Below are positions 21,955-33,637 of a stretch of DNA of 64,000 nt, piece by piece (positions within the stretch are counted from its first letter, which is position 1; each line of letters begins with the position of its first letter). The translations under genes were made by a program, and so were the position numbers. Under the pieces are notes generated by a model. The model worked only from the letters and a program-made list of their open reading frames with translations. It did not search any database and was not told the DNA's origin. The DNA comes from Leuctra nigra (taxonomy: Eukaryota; Arthropoda; Insecta; Plecoptera; Leuctridae), in the NCBI GenBank assembly GCA_934045905.1, contig OW203770.1:4278001-4342000 (forward strand), given 5' to 3'.

Positions 21955-22188
21955 GTACAGGGAAAGAACGCTATGAGTCACATTCGGATGAAACTGAGAT
22001 AAATGAAGTTTTTTGTTGAAACTTGTATCTATCTTCCATACAAATCGATATTTCAATGCGTTTTTCATGACTTTGTGGCAATATTTTCTAAAAACCGAAG
22101 GTATTTGCTGAAGGCTCATAAAAATCACTGCAAGATTACACCTTAAACACATTTTTTTAAATGGACTTATAGCGTTATTTCCCTGTAC
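21955..22188. mobile_element. 234-bp MITE, 'GTACAGGG' ends, copy 2
   Basis: Same interior and orientation as copy 1. Here the inverted ends extend outward ('ATATGAAGGGTACAGGG' versus 'CCCTGTACCTTCATAT'). Confidence 0.8.
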
Positions 22189-22857
22189 CTTCATATGACC
22201 CTTCAGTCCCTTCAGTAAGTGCGCTTCTTGAATAGATCTTAAAGCTGGCTACCGTTTTTTTAGTTTTGCGTTTTCCATTTTATTCTGAACTAAATCACAA
22301 GTCTGCCGTGAGAGTGGTTTCAGGACTTTGTGATAGGCTATAAGAATAAAAGCGGAAAACGCAAAACGCAAAAACGTTCTATGTGTGGACCACGGTTTAA
22401 TAGTTCTCAAATATTGGTTGATACTTTTGTTAAATGGGACAAATGGGACAATAATTTTTGGCAATTTGATATTTGGTCAACTTAGAATATTTTCTAGAAT
22501 CACTAAGAATTTCTCATACTATACGCTTTTGCAATTTTACTATATACATACAGTAATTTCCCATTGAAACACTACCAAGGCTTTTATGGTATTTTGAGCC
22601 ATCTTCTAAGTGCTTTGGTATAATATTTCTGCCAACGTTTCATTAGTGTTAGTTAACAGTCCCAAGATTATATAAAAATAAAAGAATCTATCAATCAGTA
22701 ACCAATCATAACTAGTGTAAGACAAAGAAGGAAAGGGATGAATTTGATTTGTTGTTAGGATATCAGCTAAGATGTTTTGACCAATGACAGGAGGTGTTAT
22801 AAAGTGTGGGTGCGTAGCAAGACGCTGTATCACACTTGCATAAATACAGATGTAAGA

Positions 22858-23155
22858 AGTCGTGAAAGGGACTTCGAACAGTGCAGACGTCGCAAAGTCG
22901 TGAGGTAGGCTTCGAACAGTACAGACGTCGTAAAGTCGTGCGAGGGACTTCGAACAGTCCAGACATCGTAAAGTCGTGAAAGGGACTTCGAACAGTCCAG
23001 ACGTCGTAAAGTCGTGAAAGGGACTTCGAACAGTCCAGACGTTGTAAAGTCGTGTGAGGGACTTCGAACAGTACAGATGTAGAGTCGTGTGAGGGACTTC
23101 GAACAGTCCAGACGTCGCAAAGTCGTGAGGTAGGCTTCGAACAGTACAGACGTCT
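22858..23155. repeat. About 38-bp minisatellite, about 8 units
   Basis: Direct repeats of 'GTCGTGAAAGGGACTTCGAA' followed by 'CAGTCCAGACGTCGTAAA', varying between 'GAAAGGGACTTC', 'GAGGTAGGCTTC' and 'TGAGGGACTTC'. The unit is tandem with no unique spacers. Confidence 0.85.
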
Positions 23156-23254
23156 TGCCGAGTCAAAATGTCAGTCGACCAGTGATTTTATTGCGAAGTG
23201 TTGCGTGTTATGTGATGGCATAGTGAGGGGTGTTAGCCCCTGCGAAATGCTTAT

Positions 23255-23644
23255 TTGACCGTGCAATGGTCTATAATCATATGTATCAGTGATTTTGACG
23301 CATTACGAAGTTTATTTTATCATATTGACGAAGAACAACTTACGCAATTACTAAGTTCCGACGGCCGAGATCAAAAGTATTGGTCGTCGCAGTTCTTTAC
23401 CGATCTGGGACTGGCATTTGATAATGCCCCTGATGAGCTACGCTATAAAAAGGCTCACACAGCTATCGCTGACTGGATGCAGATATTGATGAACAACGCT
23501 ATAACAAGAGGTTCATGCAATAATACGACGAGAATAAGACGAGACTTCCAACCCCAAGAGGCAAGCAACGGCGGTTGGCAACTCCATGGGCTGATTGACG
23601 GGAACGTGGCCGTGGTCGCCGTCGACATCGCCGTCGGGTCGTGA
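23255..23644 (+). CDS. Unidentified open segment of about 125 codons
   Basis: From about codon 12 the composition looks protein-like (DFDALRSLFYHIDEEQLTQL, DGRDQKYWSSQFFTDLGLAF), followed by a basic stretch and a TGA. The GC content is higher than the surroundings. I recognise no family. It follows a minisatellite and may be part of a mobile element's gag-like or first ORF, or an isolated exon. No clear start Met context or splice sites were found. Confidence 0.25.
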   Translation: MTVQWSIIICISDFDALRSLFYHIDEEQLTQLLSSDGRDQKYWSSQFFTDLGLAFDNAPDELRYKKAHTAIADWMQILMNNAITRGSCNNTTRIRRDFQPQEASNGGWQLHGLIDGNVAVVAVDIAVGS

Positions 23645-24253
23645 ACAAGCGCGAGCACAAGCGTGAGCGTTGGCGTCAAGCATTGCGTCAAGCTAGCGTC
23701 AAGCACGAGAGACATTACGAGATTGCGCACTTTGGTTGAGTACATATCTTTCGATTGATTATTATGTTGGGATGTGTATTGACGATATTGCATTTGAGAT
23801 GTGGATTTAAGTTAGTATTTTGCTGGCCAGCTACGTAATGATTTTTGTACCGATGCATTGATGGGTTTATTAGATTTATTAATAACATAAAACTTGGAAC
23901 ATTATTTGATAGAAGAGACCTTTCACTGAGCTAGATCCTAAACTAAAGCTAGGGTCGTTGAGGACGACGAAGACCGAGTTCCTGCCATAGGCAGATGCAT
24001 TTTTATTATACTTGTCGTGCTGGTTACCTGATCTACTGCCGGGAAGGTAAGAAGCATGTCAGTGTTATCACTAGATCCAGTACATCATCTATCTTCATTA
24101 ATTGATAGTCAATTAAAATTAAATCCTTGATCTAAATGTCAGATGCATGTTATCTTAGGTTATTGGGCAGTTAATTCATTTAAAAAGAGAATGATACACT
24201 CGAGAACGGGGAATTTCATTAAGGATGTTTTATTTATTATTGAAGGAGTTGAT

Positions 24254-24804
24254 TTAAGGAGGGATGCCCAAGTAGATTTTCCGAAAATATTTTTTCTTAA
24301 AATTTACAATTTTTATGAATTTTTTCAACATTTCAACTATATTTTTATGTAAAAGTTTCATCAGATGTTTTGTAACTTGTACCTCAGCTTATATTGAGTT
24401 TTCAATATTATGATGTCTTCAGAATATGAGGAAATTTTAACACAGGAGGTATAGGAAAATTATTTAGAATTTGGCGTCTAACTTTTAAAAACGTACAGCT
24501 AGGTGTATATTTAAAAATCTTAATAAATACTATAATGTCTAATGCACATAATATTAGTTTTTGGAAAAAATCTATCGGCGGAAAACAGTTTAAATCTAAT
24601 ATTTACTAGGAAAATTACCGTGTTTTTTCGACGTTCCATGTTAAAGATAGGGCTAACTTAAATTTATAAAGTGATATATCTTGGAAATTTGTTCGCTACC
24701 CCACTTTTTCTTGCGTTTATATGTTGCACAAGGAAATTATCTATTAAATAAGCATACTAATTCAGATACCTATCGGAGAGCTCTACTTGGGCATCCCCCC
24801 TTAA
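24254..24804. mobile_element. TTAA-flanked MITE, 'GGAGGGATGCCCAAGT' ends
   Basis: TTAA at both borders, with ends GGAGGGATGCCCAAGTAGA and CTACTTGGGCATCCCCCC in inverted orientation. A truncated copy begins at 61761, also at TTAA. Confidence 0.88.
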
Positions 24805-25495
24805 AAGTGAATCCTTGTTTGACCATGGTTTTGTGTTTACCGAGGTAAGATTCAAAACAAATCTAGTTTGTACTTCTATCAAAACGCTGCGCTAGTATCC
24901 GTTCTGTACGATCCATAGACCTTGACTTAACCTTGACATTTCATTCTATAGACCTGGTCTGAGTTTAGCATTGCAGCAGATTTCACGTTTGAAGCTCTTC
25001 TGCCGTCACCTTAAATTTAGTAGTGTGAAGTAAGCTGTTCTCTACACGGTGGATACAACTCGACACTATTCATAGTTTGCTCGAGCGTCTTTTGTTTTAC
25101 ATCAACAATGTAATATAGTATATTTTCGGCCATATTGGTGACAGCTGTCAAGTCGATTTAAACTAATTATTATCGGTTGTGGTCGAAGATAGTTAGTAAA
25201 TGAGTGGTTTTATACCTATACGCCTCCGAAGTAGACTGACGTGCTATCTGTGCGGTGGAATGGCGAAATTTTTGATAGGGAACATTGCATGCCACCCCTA
25301 GGGTGGCATTCCTGTACGTTTTTACAATTATCGTAAATATACTCTCTGATCTTAAATGTTAAGAGAGCGTTAAGATAGTGAAATATTTACGATCCGTCCT
25401 AATTCCTGAACGTTTTTTTCACAAATCGTATCACTCTCTTAACTTTACGATGACTACTTTATCGGCATTTCCCGAGTGGTCCCGATATCTTCCGA

Positions 25496-27874
25496 CAGTG
25501 GCGTGCCGAACCTATCTTGAGGACCGGTGCTCAATCATTGGTGGGTATACCCACCCACCCCCAATGGTCAAGAACATAAAATTGGCAGCGATCGCAATGG
25601 GGTCTGGGGAGAGGACCCCCCAGTAGGTACATGCAAGTCCGGGGTGCGAGCATAGCCTCGGGAAAAATTCAATTTCAATACCAACTTTGAAGGTTTTTGG
25701 TGCATTTTAGACTTGAAAATAATTTATCATTGTTAATGTTTGATGAAGCACCACTTAAAACTACAGTGAAACAAATAAAGTGAAGTGAATTATTTTAGTT
25801 TTAGATCTGAGAAGTAATTAATTTAATTATTAAACGGTTTGCAGTTTGCACCCACACAAATGCCGCGCATCGATTTTTTTTCTTTTGGTTATAGACGGGT
25901 TTACAATAAGTTTACAGGCAGGTACGATATTTTTGAAGGAAAACAGAACAGTCAGTATAATTTATATTAGAAATAAAATCAAACCAAAAATGCCGCGCAG
26001 CGAAATTTTGGGATTTTGTCTACATTAGAACGAGTTCAAACGATTTTACAGGTACGACGATTTTGAAAGAAAACAGAAAATTATTCATTCATGTACAAAA
26101 ATCACACATAAAAAAGCCGCGCAGCGAAAAATATTTTTTTTGACTTCATTAGAACTGGTTTAAAGTGATTTTACAGGTACCTACTAAGTATAATTTTGAA
26201 AGAAAACAAAAAAATAATAAAAATGCATACATAAAAATGCCGCTTAGCGAATATTTTGTATTTTGGAAAATGATATTACATTAGCAACAAAATCACACAT
26301 AAAATAGCCGCGCAGCGAAACTTTTTGTTTTTGGCTACATTAGAACGGGTTTAAATGATTTAAGTGATTTAAATGATTTTGAAATGAATGAACAAAAACG
26401 TGATTTATTTATAAAAAGAAAAGCACACATAATAATGCGCTGCAGCGATTTTTTTTTGGTTTTCGTCTACCTATTTTAAAATGATTTTACATTACTCCGT
26501 TTTAAAGGAAAACAGAAATGTTCTTAATTTATATAGGTAGGTAAGTAATAAAATTATACATAAAATAGCCGCGCAGCGAAACTTTTTGGTTTTGGCTACA
26601 TTAAAACGGGTTTTAAATGATTTTACAAGGTACTGTATTTTTGATAGAAATCAAAAAAAGTCATTCAAACAAAAAAATGCGGCGCAGCTATTTTTTGGTT
26701 TTCAACTCTACATTAGCACACATATAAAATGTTTTTTTCAGGTGGGTACAATAATTGTGAATGATTATTTGTATTAGGCTACCCAAGTGCGTACCCAGCA
26801 TGAAAAATTCTTTGGGGGTCCGACATTACTAATATTTTGAAAAATGACAGTGTAAAAAAGGGGGTTCGGGGGCGCAGCCCCCGAGAATATTTTGAATCAA
26901 GGTCAATCATTTAGGTGCAATTTTGAATCGCAATGTATAGCTATTTTGGGGAATTATAAATTACAAAATATCAAAAAATTAGACTAAGCGGTTAAAGAAA
27001 TTTTTTGGAATTTTAACTCAATTCTAAACAATTTGGAACGTTTTTGACATGATCTATCTATTTTTAAGTTTTTTTTCCAAATATTATTTTAAATGTGCTT
27101 ATTTTCTTAGATGAAATCCTGATTTCGGTGTGGGCCATGGCCCCCTCGGCCCACCCCTGAATACGCCCTTGAGGCTACCCAAGGACTGGTTTAAAATGAT
27201 TTTGGTGCAATTATTAATTCAATGGATACAATTGATTCATGTTCGTTAATTTACATCCATCATAAATTATACACAGACAAAATGTATCTCAGCGATATAA
27301 AAATTTCCGATGCTTATTTGCTGATAATAAATACTTTTTTCGATCCAGCATGCAGGAGCATGAAAGAAAACACAGAAGATGATTCTCTAACAATTATCCT
27401 GTTTTTATGATTCATCAAATCCTTTCAATAAGTACTAAAAATGGGTCAATTCAATATTATTTCATAAATATTTTAGTATCCATCCACCCACCGAACCATC
27501 AACCTGCAGTTTTTGCAACCATCCGGCATCCACCCACCTATAGTCCTACTCAACACTTAAAATGTATCAATTGCATTAGCACTAATGTACATGTTCACTG
27601 CATACATTTCTTGATAAAAAATCTTTTGTTCCCTTTCCTTTATTGATATTTACCTACAATCTATACAATGTTACTGCTTGCTGTGCAGCAATACAACGTA
27701 TACACCCTCAATACCATGTTTGTGTGAATACATTATGTTGTATTAGTGGATAATGTATCACTGTTACATTATAAAATGTGTCGCAAGGTGGGTAGGTCCC
27801 CTGGCGGGGACCACCCACCCCCCAAAAAATGACTGTGCTTGAGCACCAAATTTAGATAGGTCGGCACGCCACTG
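25496..27874. mobile_element. 2.4-kb non-autonomous hAT element
   Basis: Ends CAGTGGCGTGCCGAACCTAT and ATAGGTCGGCACGCCACTG. The 8-bp flanks TCTTCCGA (25488-25495) and ACTTCCGA (27875-27882) match at 7 of 8. 'GGTGCTCAA' is also shared by the arms. There is no transposase frame; the interior holds the degenerate repeats listed separately and a 'GGGGGCGCAGCCCCC' repeat fragment near 26.87 kb. Confidence 0.85.
25845..26760. repeat. Degenerate tandem repeats with 'GCCGCGCAGCGAAA' core
   Basis: About eight units of 70-170 bp. Each runs 'AAAATxGCCGCGCAGCGAAA', 'TTTTTGGTTTTGGCTACATT', 'AGAACGGGTTTAAATGATTT', 'ACAGGTACGA', 'GAAAGAAAACAGAA'. The GC-rich core stays constant while the AT-rich remainder drifts. 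Confidence 0.8.
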
Positions 27875-27989
27875 ACTTCCGATCTTACACGAATTGACTT
27901 TGCGGGAAAATTTTCGAACGACTTGTCACTGAATTTCGAACGTTTTAAATGAAAAGCTTTCATTTGTTGTTGGAATTTCTTTGTGTCCA

Positions 27990-28110
27990 CCATGTAGGGC
28001 TGTTTACCAAAGGACAAATTACCGACGGACACATTACCGAAAAACAGGGGCGGACACTTTCCCGACGGACAGATTACCAAATCTTCCCCGGACACTTTAC
28101 CGATTTTTTT
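27990..28110. mobile_element. Half copy of the Mutator-like MITE
   Basis: Repeats the left arm of the 9.0-9.6 kb element ('TTACCGACGGACACATTACC', 'GAAAAACAGGGGCGGACACT', 'CGGACACTTTACCGATTTTT'). No matching right arm is recognisable downstream; AT-rich 'TTTATAAAATTTTG' repeats follow to about 28.66 kb. Confidence 0.7.
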
Positions 28111-28929
28111 TTTACATTTTTGACAAAATTTTATAAAATTTTACAAATATTTTTTATTCAAAATATAAAAAAATATATGAAGCTAATAAAAAATATAAAA
28201 ATATTTTATAAAAGCAAAAGTTTTATAAAATGTTCACAATTAATTTGTCATCAGGATTAAAACAAATTAAGCTATTTAAAAATACTATTGCAACACTATT
28301 GCAAATTTTGCAATGTTTTAGCTTCTGTTTTAGTTCTTAAATTAAATATTGAAAAAAAATCTTTTATGAAAATTTTATAAAATTTTGGCTAAATTTTGTA
28401 GTAGTAATTTAACTTTTTTTTTTAAATCCTAAAAAATATTTTTGAAAATGTTATAAAATTTTGGCTAAATTTTGCAGTAGTAGTAGTGATTTAACTTCTT
28501 TTTTTTTAAATCCTAATAAAATTATTTGTGTAAATTTTATAAAAATTAATCTGAATTTTGACAAGTAGTGATTTTACTTTTTTATATATCTTGAAAAAAT
28601 TTAATTTGTAAATTTCTTATAAAATTTTGTCTAAATTTTGCAATAGTGGTTTCCCTTCTTATTTTCTTTATTTTTTTAAATCTTAAAAAAAATGTGAAAT
28701 TTTTCAAAGCATGCAAGCATACTCAAGAAGGCTCATTACTGCGCAGGCGCGAATATCGTAACTTTACGAATGTCGACTTAGGGCACCTACCTAGGTGGTC
28801 TAACTTTTACGATAAAATCGTAACTTTAAGAGAGTTAAAATGCTACAGGAATCGCAATATTCGTAAAAGTTAAGATAAGAGAGCAGATTTAAGATAAGTG
28901 AGTGGAAAACACGTACAGGAATGACCCCC

Positions 28930-30317
28930 TAGATCTGGTTGCGTGCGCTGCCCTGGTAAGGAGAGTAAACTGCCCATGCTCTCTGGGTTAATTTCTAGCA
29001 CCAAAACATGCTAAAAAAAAGTCTGCCTACTGCCCAAGTTGTCTTCCTAGCGGGGGAATTTGGAATCATTTACTTACGTCGGTGGCTCAGCCGATAGCTG
29101 TTAATAGTTGTGGAAATCAAGAACGGTACAATTTTCGATTTAGAAGGCGCAGCTCACAATTCAAACAATTGAGGTAAACATTCTGTAATTCCGATGTTTG
29201 GGATGGATGGTTAATTAAACTTCATTTAAAAACAATAATATACATATAATTATAAATATACAGACTTGGGTAGTAATGTAACGAAAGTAACGCGTTACTG
29301 TAACGAAATTACTTTTTTGGGTAACGAGCCAGTAATTTCATTACATTTTTTTCCAAGTAATAGGTAATATAATCTCACTACTTTTATCAGAGTAATTTGA
29401 CGTTTGTAACGCGTTACCGTGAGCTTCACCTACATTTTCCCGCTTGTATGTAATTTTCAAAAATATGGACAGATAACAACACTCAGCAGGCTTATTTTTG
29501 AATTTCCACTACGCAAGTCACACAAAGTACAAAATAATGGTAATAAATTGTCAAACGGAAACGGCTTAAAAAGACAAATTTGCTCTTATTGTGTCTTCTC
29601 ATAACTCTTATTTTTTATCCCCTTCCAATAATTTTTGCTTCTGTTAAAAATTAGGGAAAAAGTAATTTTTGAGAGTAATTTCACTACTTTTTCTCTTAAA
29701 AAGTAAAGTAATTTCATTACATTTCTGAAGTAGTAATATACCGGTAATTTTATTACATTTTTTTCCAAGTAATAAGTAATATAATCTCACTACTTTTAAA
29801 AAGTAATTTACCCAAGTCTGTAAATATAATACATAAATATCAATATTTAAAATTCCCCGAAGGTGTTTTATACCAAAGTGTGATTTAGTTAATAGGAAAG
29901 TGAAGAGATCCACTTTCAGTGCACCAAAGGTCTGCTTATTTATATGAGATTCATCATCATTTTATCATTGTATTCATTATTTATTAACAATAATATACCT
30001 ACTGATTGGATAAAAATTGTGCACGTCAGTTATTGGAATTAATTGCGAAATAATTACATACAAAAAGTGTCAATCCCTTCAAATGTCAACAAAACATGTT
30101 AGGTTAGTGTTTCGTTTCCACTTCACAGTGATTCAAGTATACATGTTCAGCTAGAATCGTTGCTGTTTTACTGACTGAGCCGTAGTAGCCGTCAATTGAA
30201 CAAGCACACATATGTATCCAAGTGGCAGTATTTTTTCTTGGTTTTCGAAGATTCTGTGTGTTTAAATTTTCATAGGTTTGCACTCCATACCAGGGCGGCG
30301 CACGCAACCAGATCTAG
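28930..30317. mobile_element. TIR element hosting a hAT MITE
   Basis: 'CTAGATCTGGTTGCGTGCGC' plus 'TGCCCTGGTA' at the left recurs as its complement at 30288-30317 with one mismatch. Its left end abuts the outer element before it. Interior: the 29.27-29.82 kb hAT MITE and AT-rich DNA. Confidence 0.65.
29271..29820. mobile_element. hAT MITE with perfect 8-bp TSD
   Basis: TAAATATA at 29263-29270 and 29821-29828. Ends CAGACTTGGGTA and TACCCAAGTCTG. The subterminal regions are full of 'GTAATTTCATTAC' and 'AACGCGTTAC' repeats arranged in inverted fashion. Confidence 0.9.
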
Positions 30318-30929
30318 ACTCCTTAATTGCATTGTAACGCTATGGCCAAGTGTAAAAAGTAGAAATATGAATAAAGAAATACGTAATATTAGCTTGTTCC
30401 TAAGTAAAACTGTTTGCTGCGTTGTGGTATGCTTGAATTCATTTCGCAATGCTGCTAATCCTTCGACGTATTTATTCCCAAATGAAGTTACTTAGACAGA
30501 GAAAATAAAATGTTTGACTTGAATGCAAAGTCAAGACTGTGTTGAAGTGACACGAAAATATCGGTTTTGTTTATGTAAACTTTGATGAATCCCGTGGGCT
30601 GTGGCATAATCGGGCAATATAAATATTTTAAAACAAAATCAGTAATAAACGCACTTCAGTCAGTTTTACTTCAGCACAAGCCAATATTCTTAATTCTTTA
30701 TTCATATTTCTACAATTTAACACGGCGGCCATCTTTTTCAATACTTCGCCCTATCAGTTAATTTGCTTTTCATCCACCAGGTAAGCGCTAATAGTCGTGC
30801 TAGTGGCGCGCCTATGGCTATTTAGGAGGCCTATAAGAACTTCTTCTGCATGCCAATTGCACAGGTAAACCATAAATAATATCAAAAAATACTGAAAAAC
30901 AGATTGACAGCGGTTCTGACATGTATCAC

Positions 30930-31039
30930 CAAGATGGCCGCGCAACAATGAGATGACGTCACGTGCAAACCATGAATCGACTTCTTGTTCTTGTGGAGAG
31001 ATGTTTTCTTGGACGTTTTCATTCTCATCAGACAGCCAT
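30930..31039 (-). CDS. Possible orphan exon
   Basis: On the - strand a good acceptor (TTCTTGTTTTTCAG) precedes a 110-nt open segment (WLSDENENVQENISPQEQEV, DSWFARDVISLLRGHL) ending at CTTG/GTGATA. A MITE-A fragment starts about 25 bp upstream of the acceptor, as for true exons in this window. I recognise no family and no partner exons. Confidence 0.25.
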
Positions 31040-31065
31040 CTGAAAAACAAGAATAAGCACATTAT

Positions 31066-31460
31066 TCGCGAGTGATTTTGCCGCGTATTGCTGGCACTAT
31101 TTTGGATACGATTGGATTCAACATGTGAAACAATACACTGATTATACCTTCTTGTTTAATAATGAACATAAATTGGTTTTAGTTTGACAACTTTTTCTAT
31201 TACACTTAGATAATTTCAAAGATCACAATAACTTCACAACAATGCTCATCTATCCCATTCTACAAATTTCGCAACAATGAAAATGAAATCTTTACAATGA
31301 AAAACTCTTAAAACAAACAATAATTTCACTGCTTCCTAGAAGTCAGTGGATGTTACATTAAGAGGACAGGCTCTTCCATGAAGCGACCATTCCCCACAGG
31401 CAGTGTACCATCTCACATGGGTTGACGAAATGATTTGAAATTCTAATCATGATTAGATAA
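31066..31460 (-). mobile_element. MITE family A, partial copy
   Basis: 'GATTTTGCCGCGT' and 'TTTGGATACGATTGGA' near the left and 'GGGTTGACGAAATGATTTGA'/'ATCATGATTAGATAA' near the right match the 62.45 kb copy, with unrelated sequence between. Confidence 0.6.
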
Positions 31461-31840
31461 GAATGCTGGGATACTCTGGAATATTTCCTTGTATTTCTAT
31501 TGAAAATATTCAATATTTCTCGTGAAAAAAAATCATTTTCCTTATAATTTTCATTTCTTGATATAGGCCCTGCACGTAGAGTTGATTTTAACATGCACAC
31601 TCACTGTGAGATTAGGGCGTCGCAGGCGTCGTGACCGTCTCGTAGCGTCGCGGCGCTCAAGGAAGGCGTCGCGGTGGACAGGCGAGGTAGAGGCGATGCA
31701 AGCGTCATACTGAAGACAACAGAACATCTCTAGAGAACTGGTGCTTGTTGATACCGTTTCAAGCCAAGAATACTGTCAAGTTAATGTTAAATGATGTGAT
31801 GATTTATTCATCTGCAATGCTTGATGATGAAGAGGTAAGG

Positions 31841-31900
31841 ATAGTCAGTGGGAAGGAGGCGATCGTGGCCTATTAGTAGGAGACCTTCCCATCATTTGGA
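31841..31900 (-). mobile_element. SINE fragment
   Basis: 'GGGAAGGAGGCGATCGTGGC' and 'CCTATTAGTAGG..ACCTTCCC' match the middle of the SINE family. It is followed by G-rich repeats containing two copies of 'AATACG.GAC.CAGT.TGACAGG'. Confidence 0.65.
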
Positions 31901-32436
31901 CTCGGAGGCTGTGCATAAAGGACGTCACGCTGCAGGGGGAGGGGGGGAGGGGTGCACCAATACGTGACTCAGTGTGACAGGAGGGGGGCTGGAGTCTGTA
32001 GGATGTAACATTTTGACATTTGGTATAGATATTTACAAGCATTTTAAATTTCACTTGATATATCGGGACCTGGAATTTCGCTAAAAACAAAAATTCTGAT
32101 ACGTTTTATGGTCAAACAAATTCTATAAAGGGGGGGGGGGGGGGTTGAAATACGAGACACAGTATGACAGGGGGGGGGGGGGTGTAAATTGCCCAGTTTT
32201 AGCGACGTCCTTCATGCACAGTCCCCTTCAATTGCAAGATATTCAAGATTAAGACTCACTGTGCAACGCAGCAACAGATTCCATGATCACGTCGACGCCG
32301 TCAAGATCGTCTCCAGAGAGTGGAGAGCAGGCGTCGCGGCGCTCAATAGGCGTCGCGTTGCTCGCCGACGTCATCCAACTGACATAACAGAGAATAACAC
32401 ATCGTTTGTTGCAATGTTTTAATCAGCCAGTAAACG

Positions 32437-32649
32437 TACACTCCTGGACACTGAAATTGGCCCGCGGTCAATGTGCAAGTGGCACTACGGCTAGTATTTA
32501 TTTATTTATTTGAAGTAATTTTTCGGCCCTAAACTCATACTAGCCAGCCGGTCTTTGTGCCAAAATAATAAATTCAAATAAATGTTAAATACTAGCCGTA
32601 GTGCCACTTAAACATTGACCGCGGGCCAATTTCAGTGTCCAGGAGTGTA
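32437..32649. mobile_element. Tc1/mariner-type MITE, TA target
   Basis: TA at both borders, then CACTCCTGGACACTGAAATT in inverted orientation. The arms match for about 65 bp (to 'CACTACGGCTAGTATTTA'). TA duplication and this end sequence suit Tc1/mariner mobilisation. Confidence 0.88.
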
Positions 32650-32943
32650 CATTCTAAACTACCTGACAAACCATTTTGATCCTCATGACCATTGCCATGA
32701 CAAAATGGCAGAGGCGCCGAATTTAATTAATTATTCGAAAATTAATTAAATTGCAATTTTTTTAAGTTTGTCGGTTTTTAGATGTTAGGATGACTACTAA
32801 TTTTACATAAAATTGAAATCTCATTATTGGGCCGGAGTTGCAAACTACAGGACATTTAAATAATCTTTTATTCAACACTAAAAGTTGCAAAACGCCACCT
32901 TAAACTAAATAACATGAACCGTATGTAAATAAAAACACATTTT

Positions 32944-33085
32944 TGTTTCGTTTAACGTCGCACTGTTCTGCGGCGAGGCTAATGGCGACGGATGAATGAT
33001 GATGATTGGGAGATGATGGTAAGGATGGGTGGTGGGAAGGAGGCGGTCATGGCCTATTAGTAGGGTACCTTTCCAGAGTTCAACC
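32944..33085 (-). mobile_element. SINE fragment, tRNA head missing
   Basis: Matches the tail-side half of the SINE family ('TTAACGTCGCACTGTTCTGC', 'GGCCTATTAGTAGGGTACCT') and then diverges before the tRNA-like head. Confidence 0.75.
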
Positions 33086-33637
33086 CTAATTCAAATGGGC
33101 ACAGGAATCTACCCCTGTATCTCCGGATTACGAAAAAACAGAGGTCCGTGTTAAAAGAGACAAAATGAGACGCTCGCTTAATTAAAAGTGAAAATAAGTG
33201 AAGTGAATGAATATCAAGAAAAATAATTGTTGGAAATAATGGAAATAATAGACTGGAAATAATGTTGTATTGAATTTAGTTCTGTCGACAGGTTAAGATA
33301 TAATTATAGTACAATACTACGTTATGTGGTCTGGGATGACCAAATTATGAAATATAAGAAATCGCGTAATTATGGACAAAATCAAAATGATTTAACCTTG
33401 TTTTAAAAAAGTATATCGGCATTGACGTCATGGGGCTTTGGTCCATTATAAACTATATTCGAGAAAATAAGGAACACAACTGGCCTCTGGTGGATTCTTT
33501 CATTTTCATTTCATTTTATTTTTCATCTTACAAATGGGTTTCCCCGGTGGCAAGGAATATTAATTAATATTATAAACAAAACTAAGACTACAACAAATTT
33601 AACATTTAAACATTACTACTATACATCAAATAACTCA

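Larger units (their letters stand above)
25297..28932. mobile_element. Outer TIR element hosting a hAT insertion
   Basis: Left 'CTAGGGTGGCATTCCTGTAC' and, in complement, right 'CTAGGGGGTCATTCCTGTAC'. 'ATCTTAAAT' and 'AAGAGAGCGTTAAGAT'-like segments recur inverted further in. It surrounds the 25.5-27.9 kb hAT element and a half Mutator-like MITE. No TSD identified, so borders are tentative. Confidence 0.5.

Noticed and set aside
22606..23166. Overlapping - strand frames with repeated DCSKSLTRLY patterns; also a CRISPR-like look
   Set aside because: Translations of a 38-bp minisatellite. Units are contiguous without unique spacers and the genome is eukaryotic, so it is not a CRISPR array.
30402..30495. 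THAP-domain-like fragment (CCVVVCLNSFRN, YLFPNEV)
   Set aside because: Only about 25 residues resemble the start of a THAP domain; the rest of the motif set and any splice sites are missing. Probably chance or a decayed fragment.
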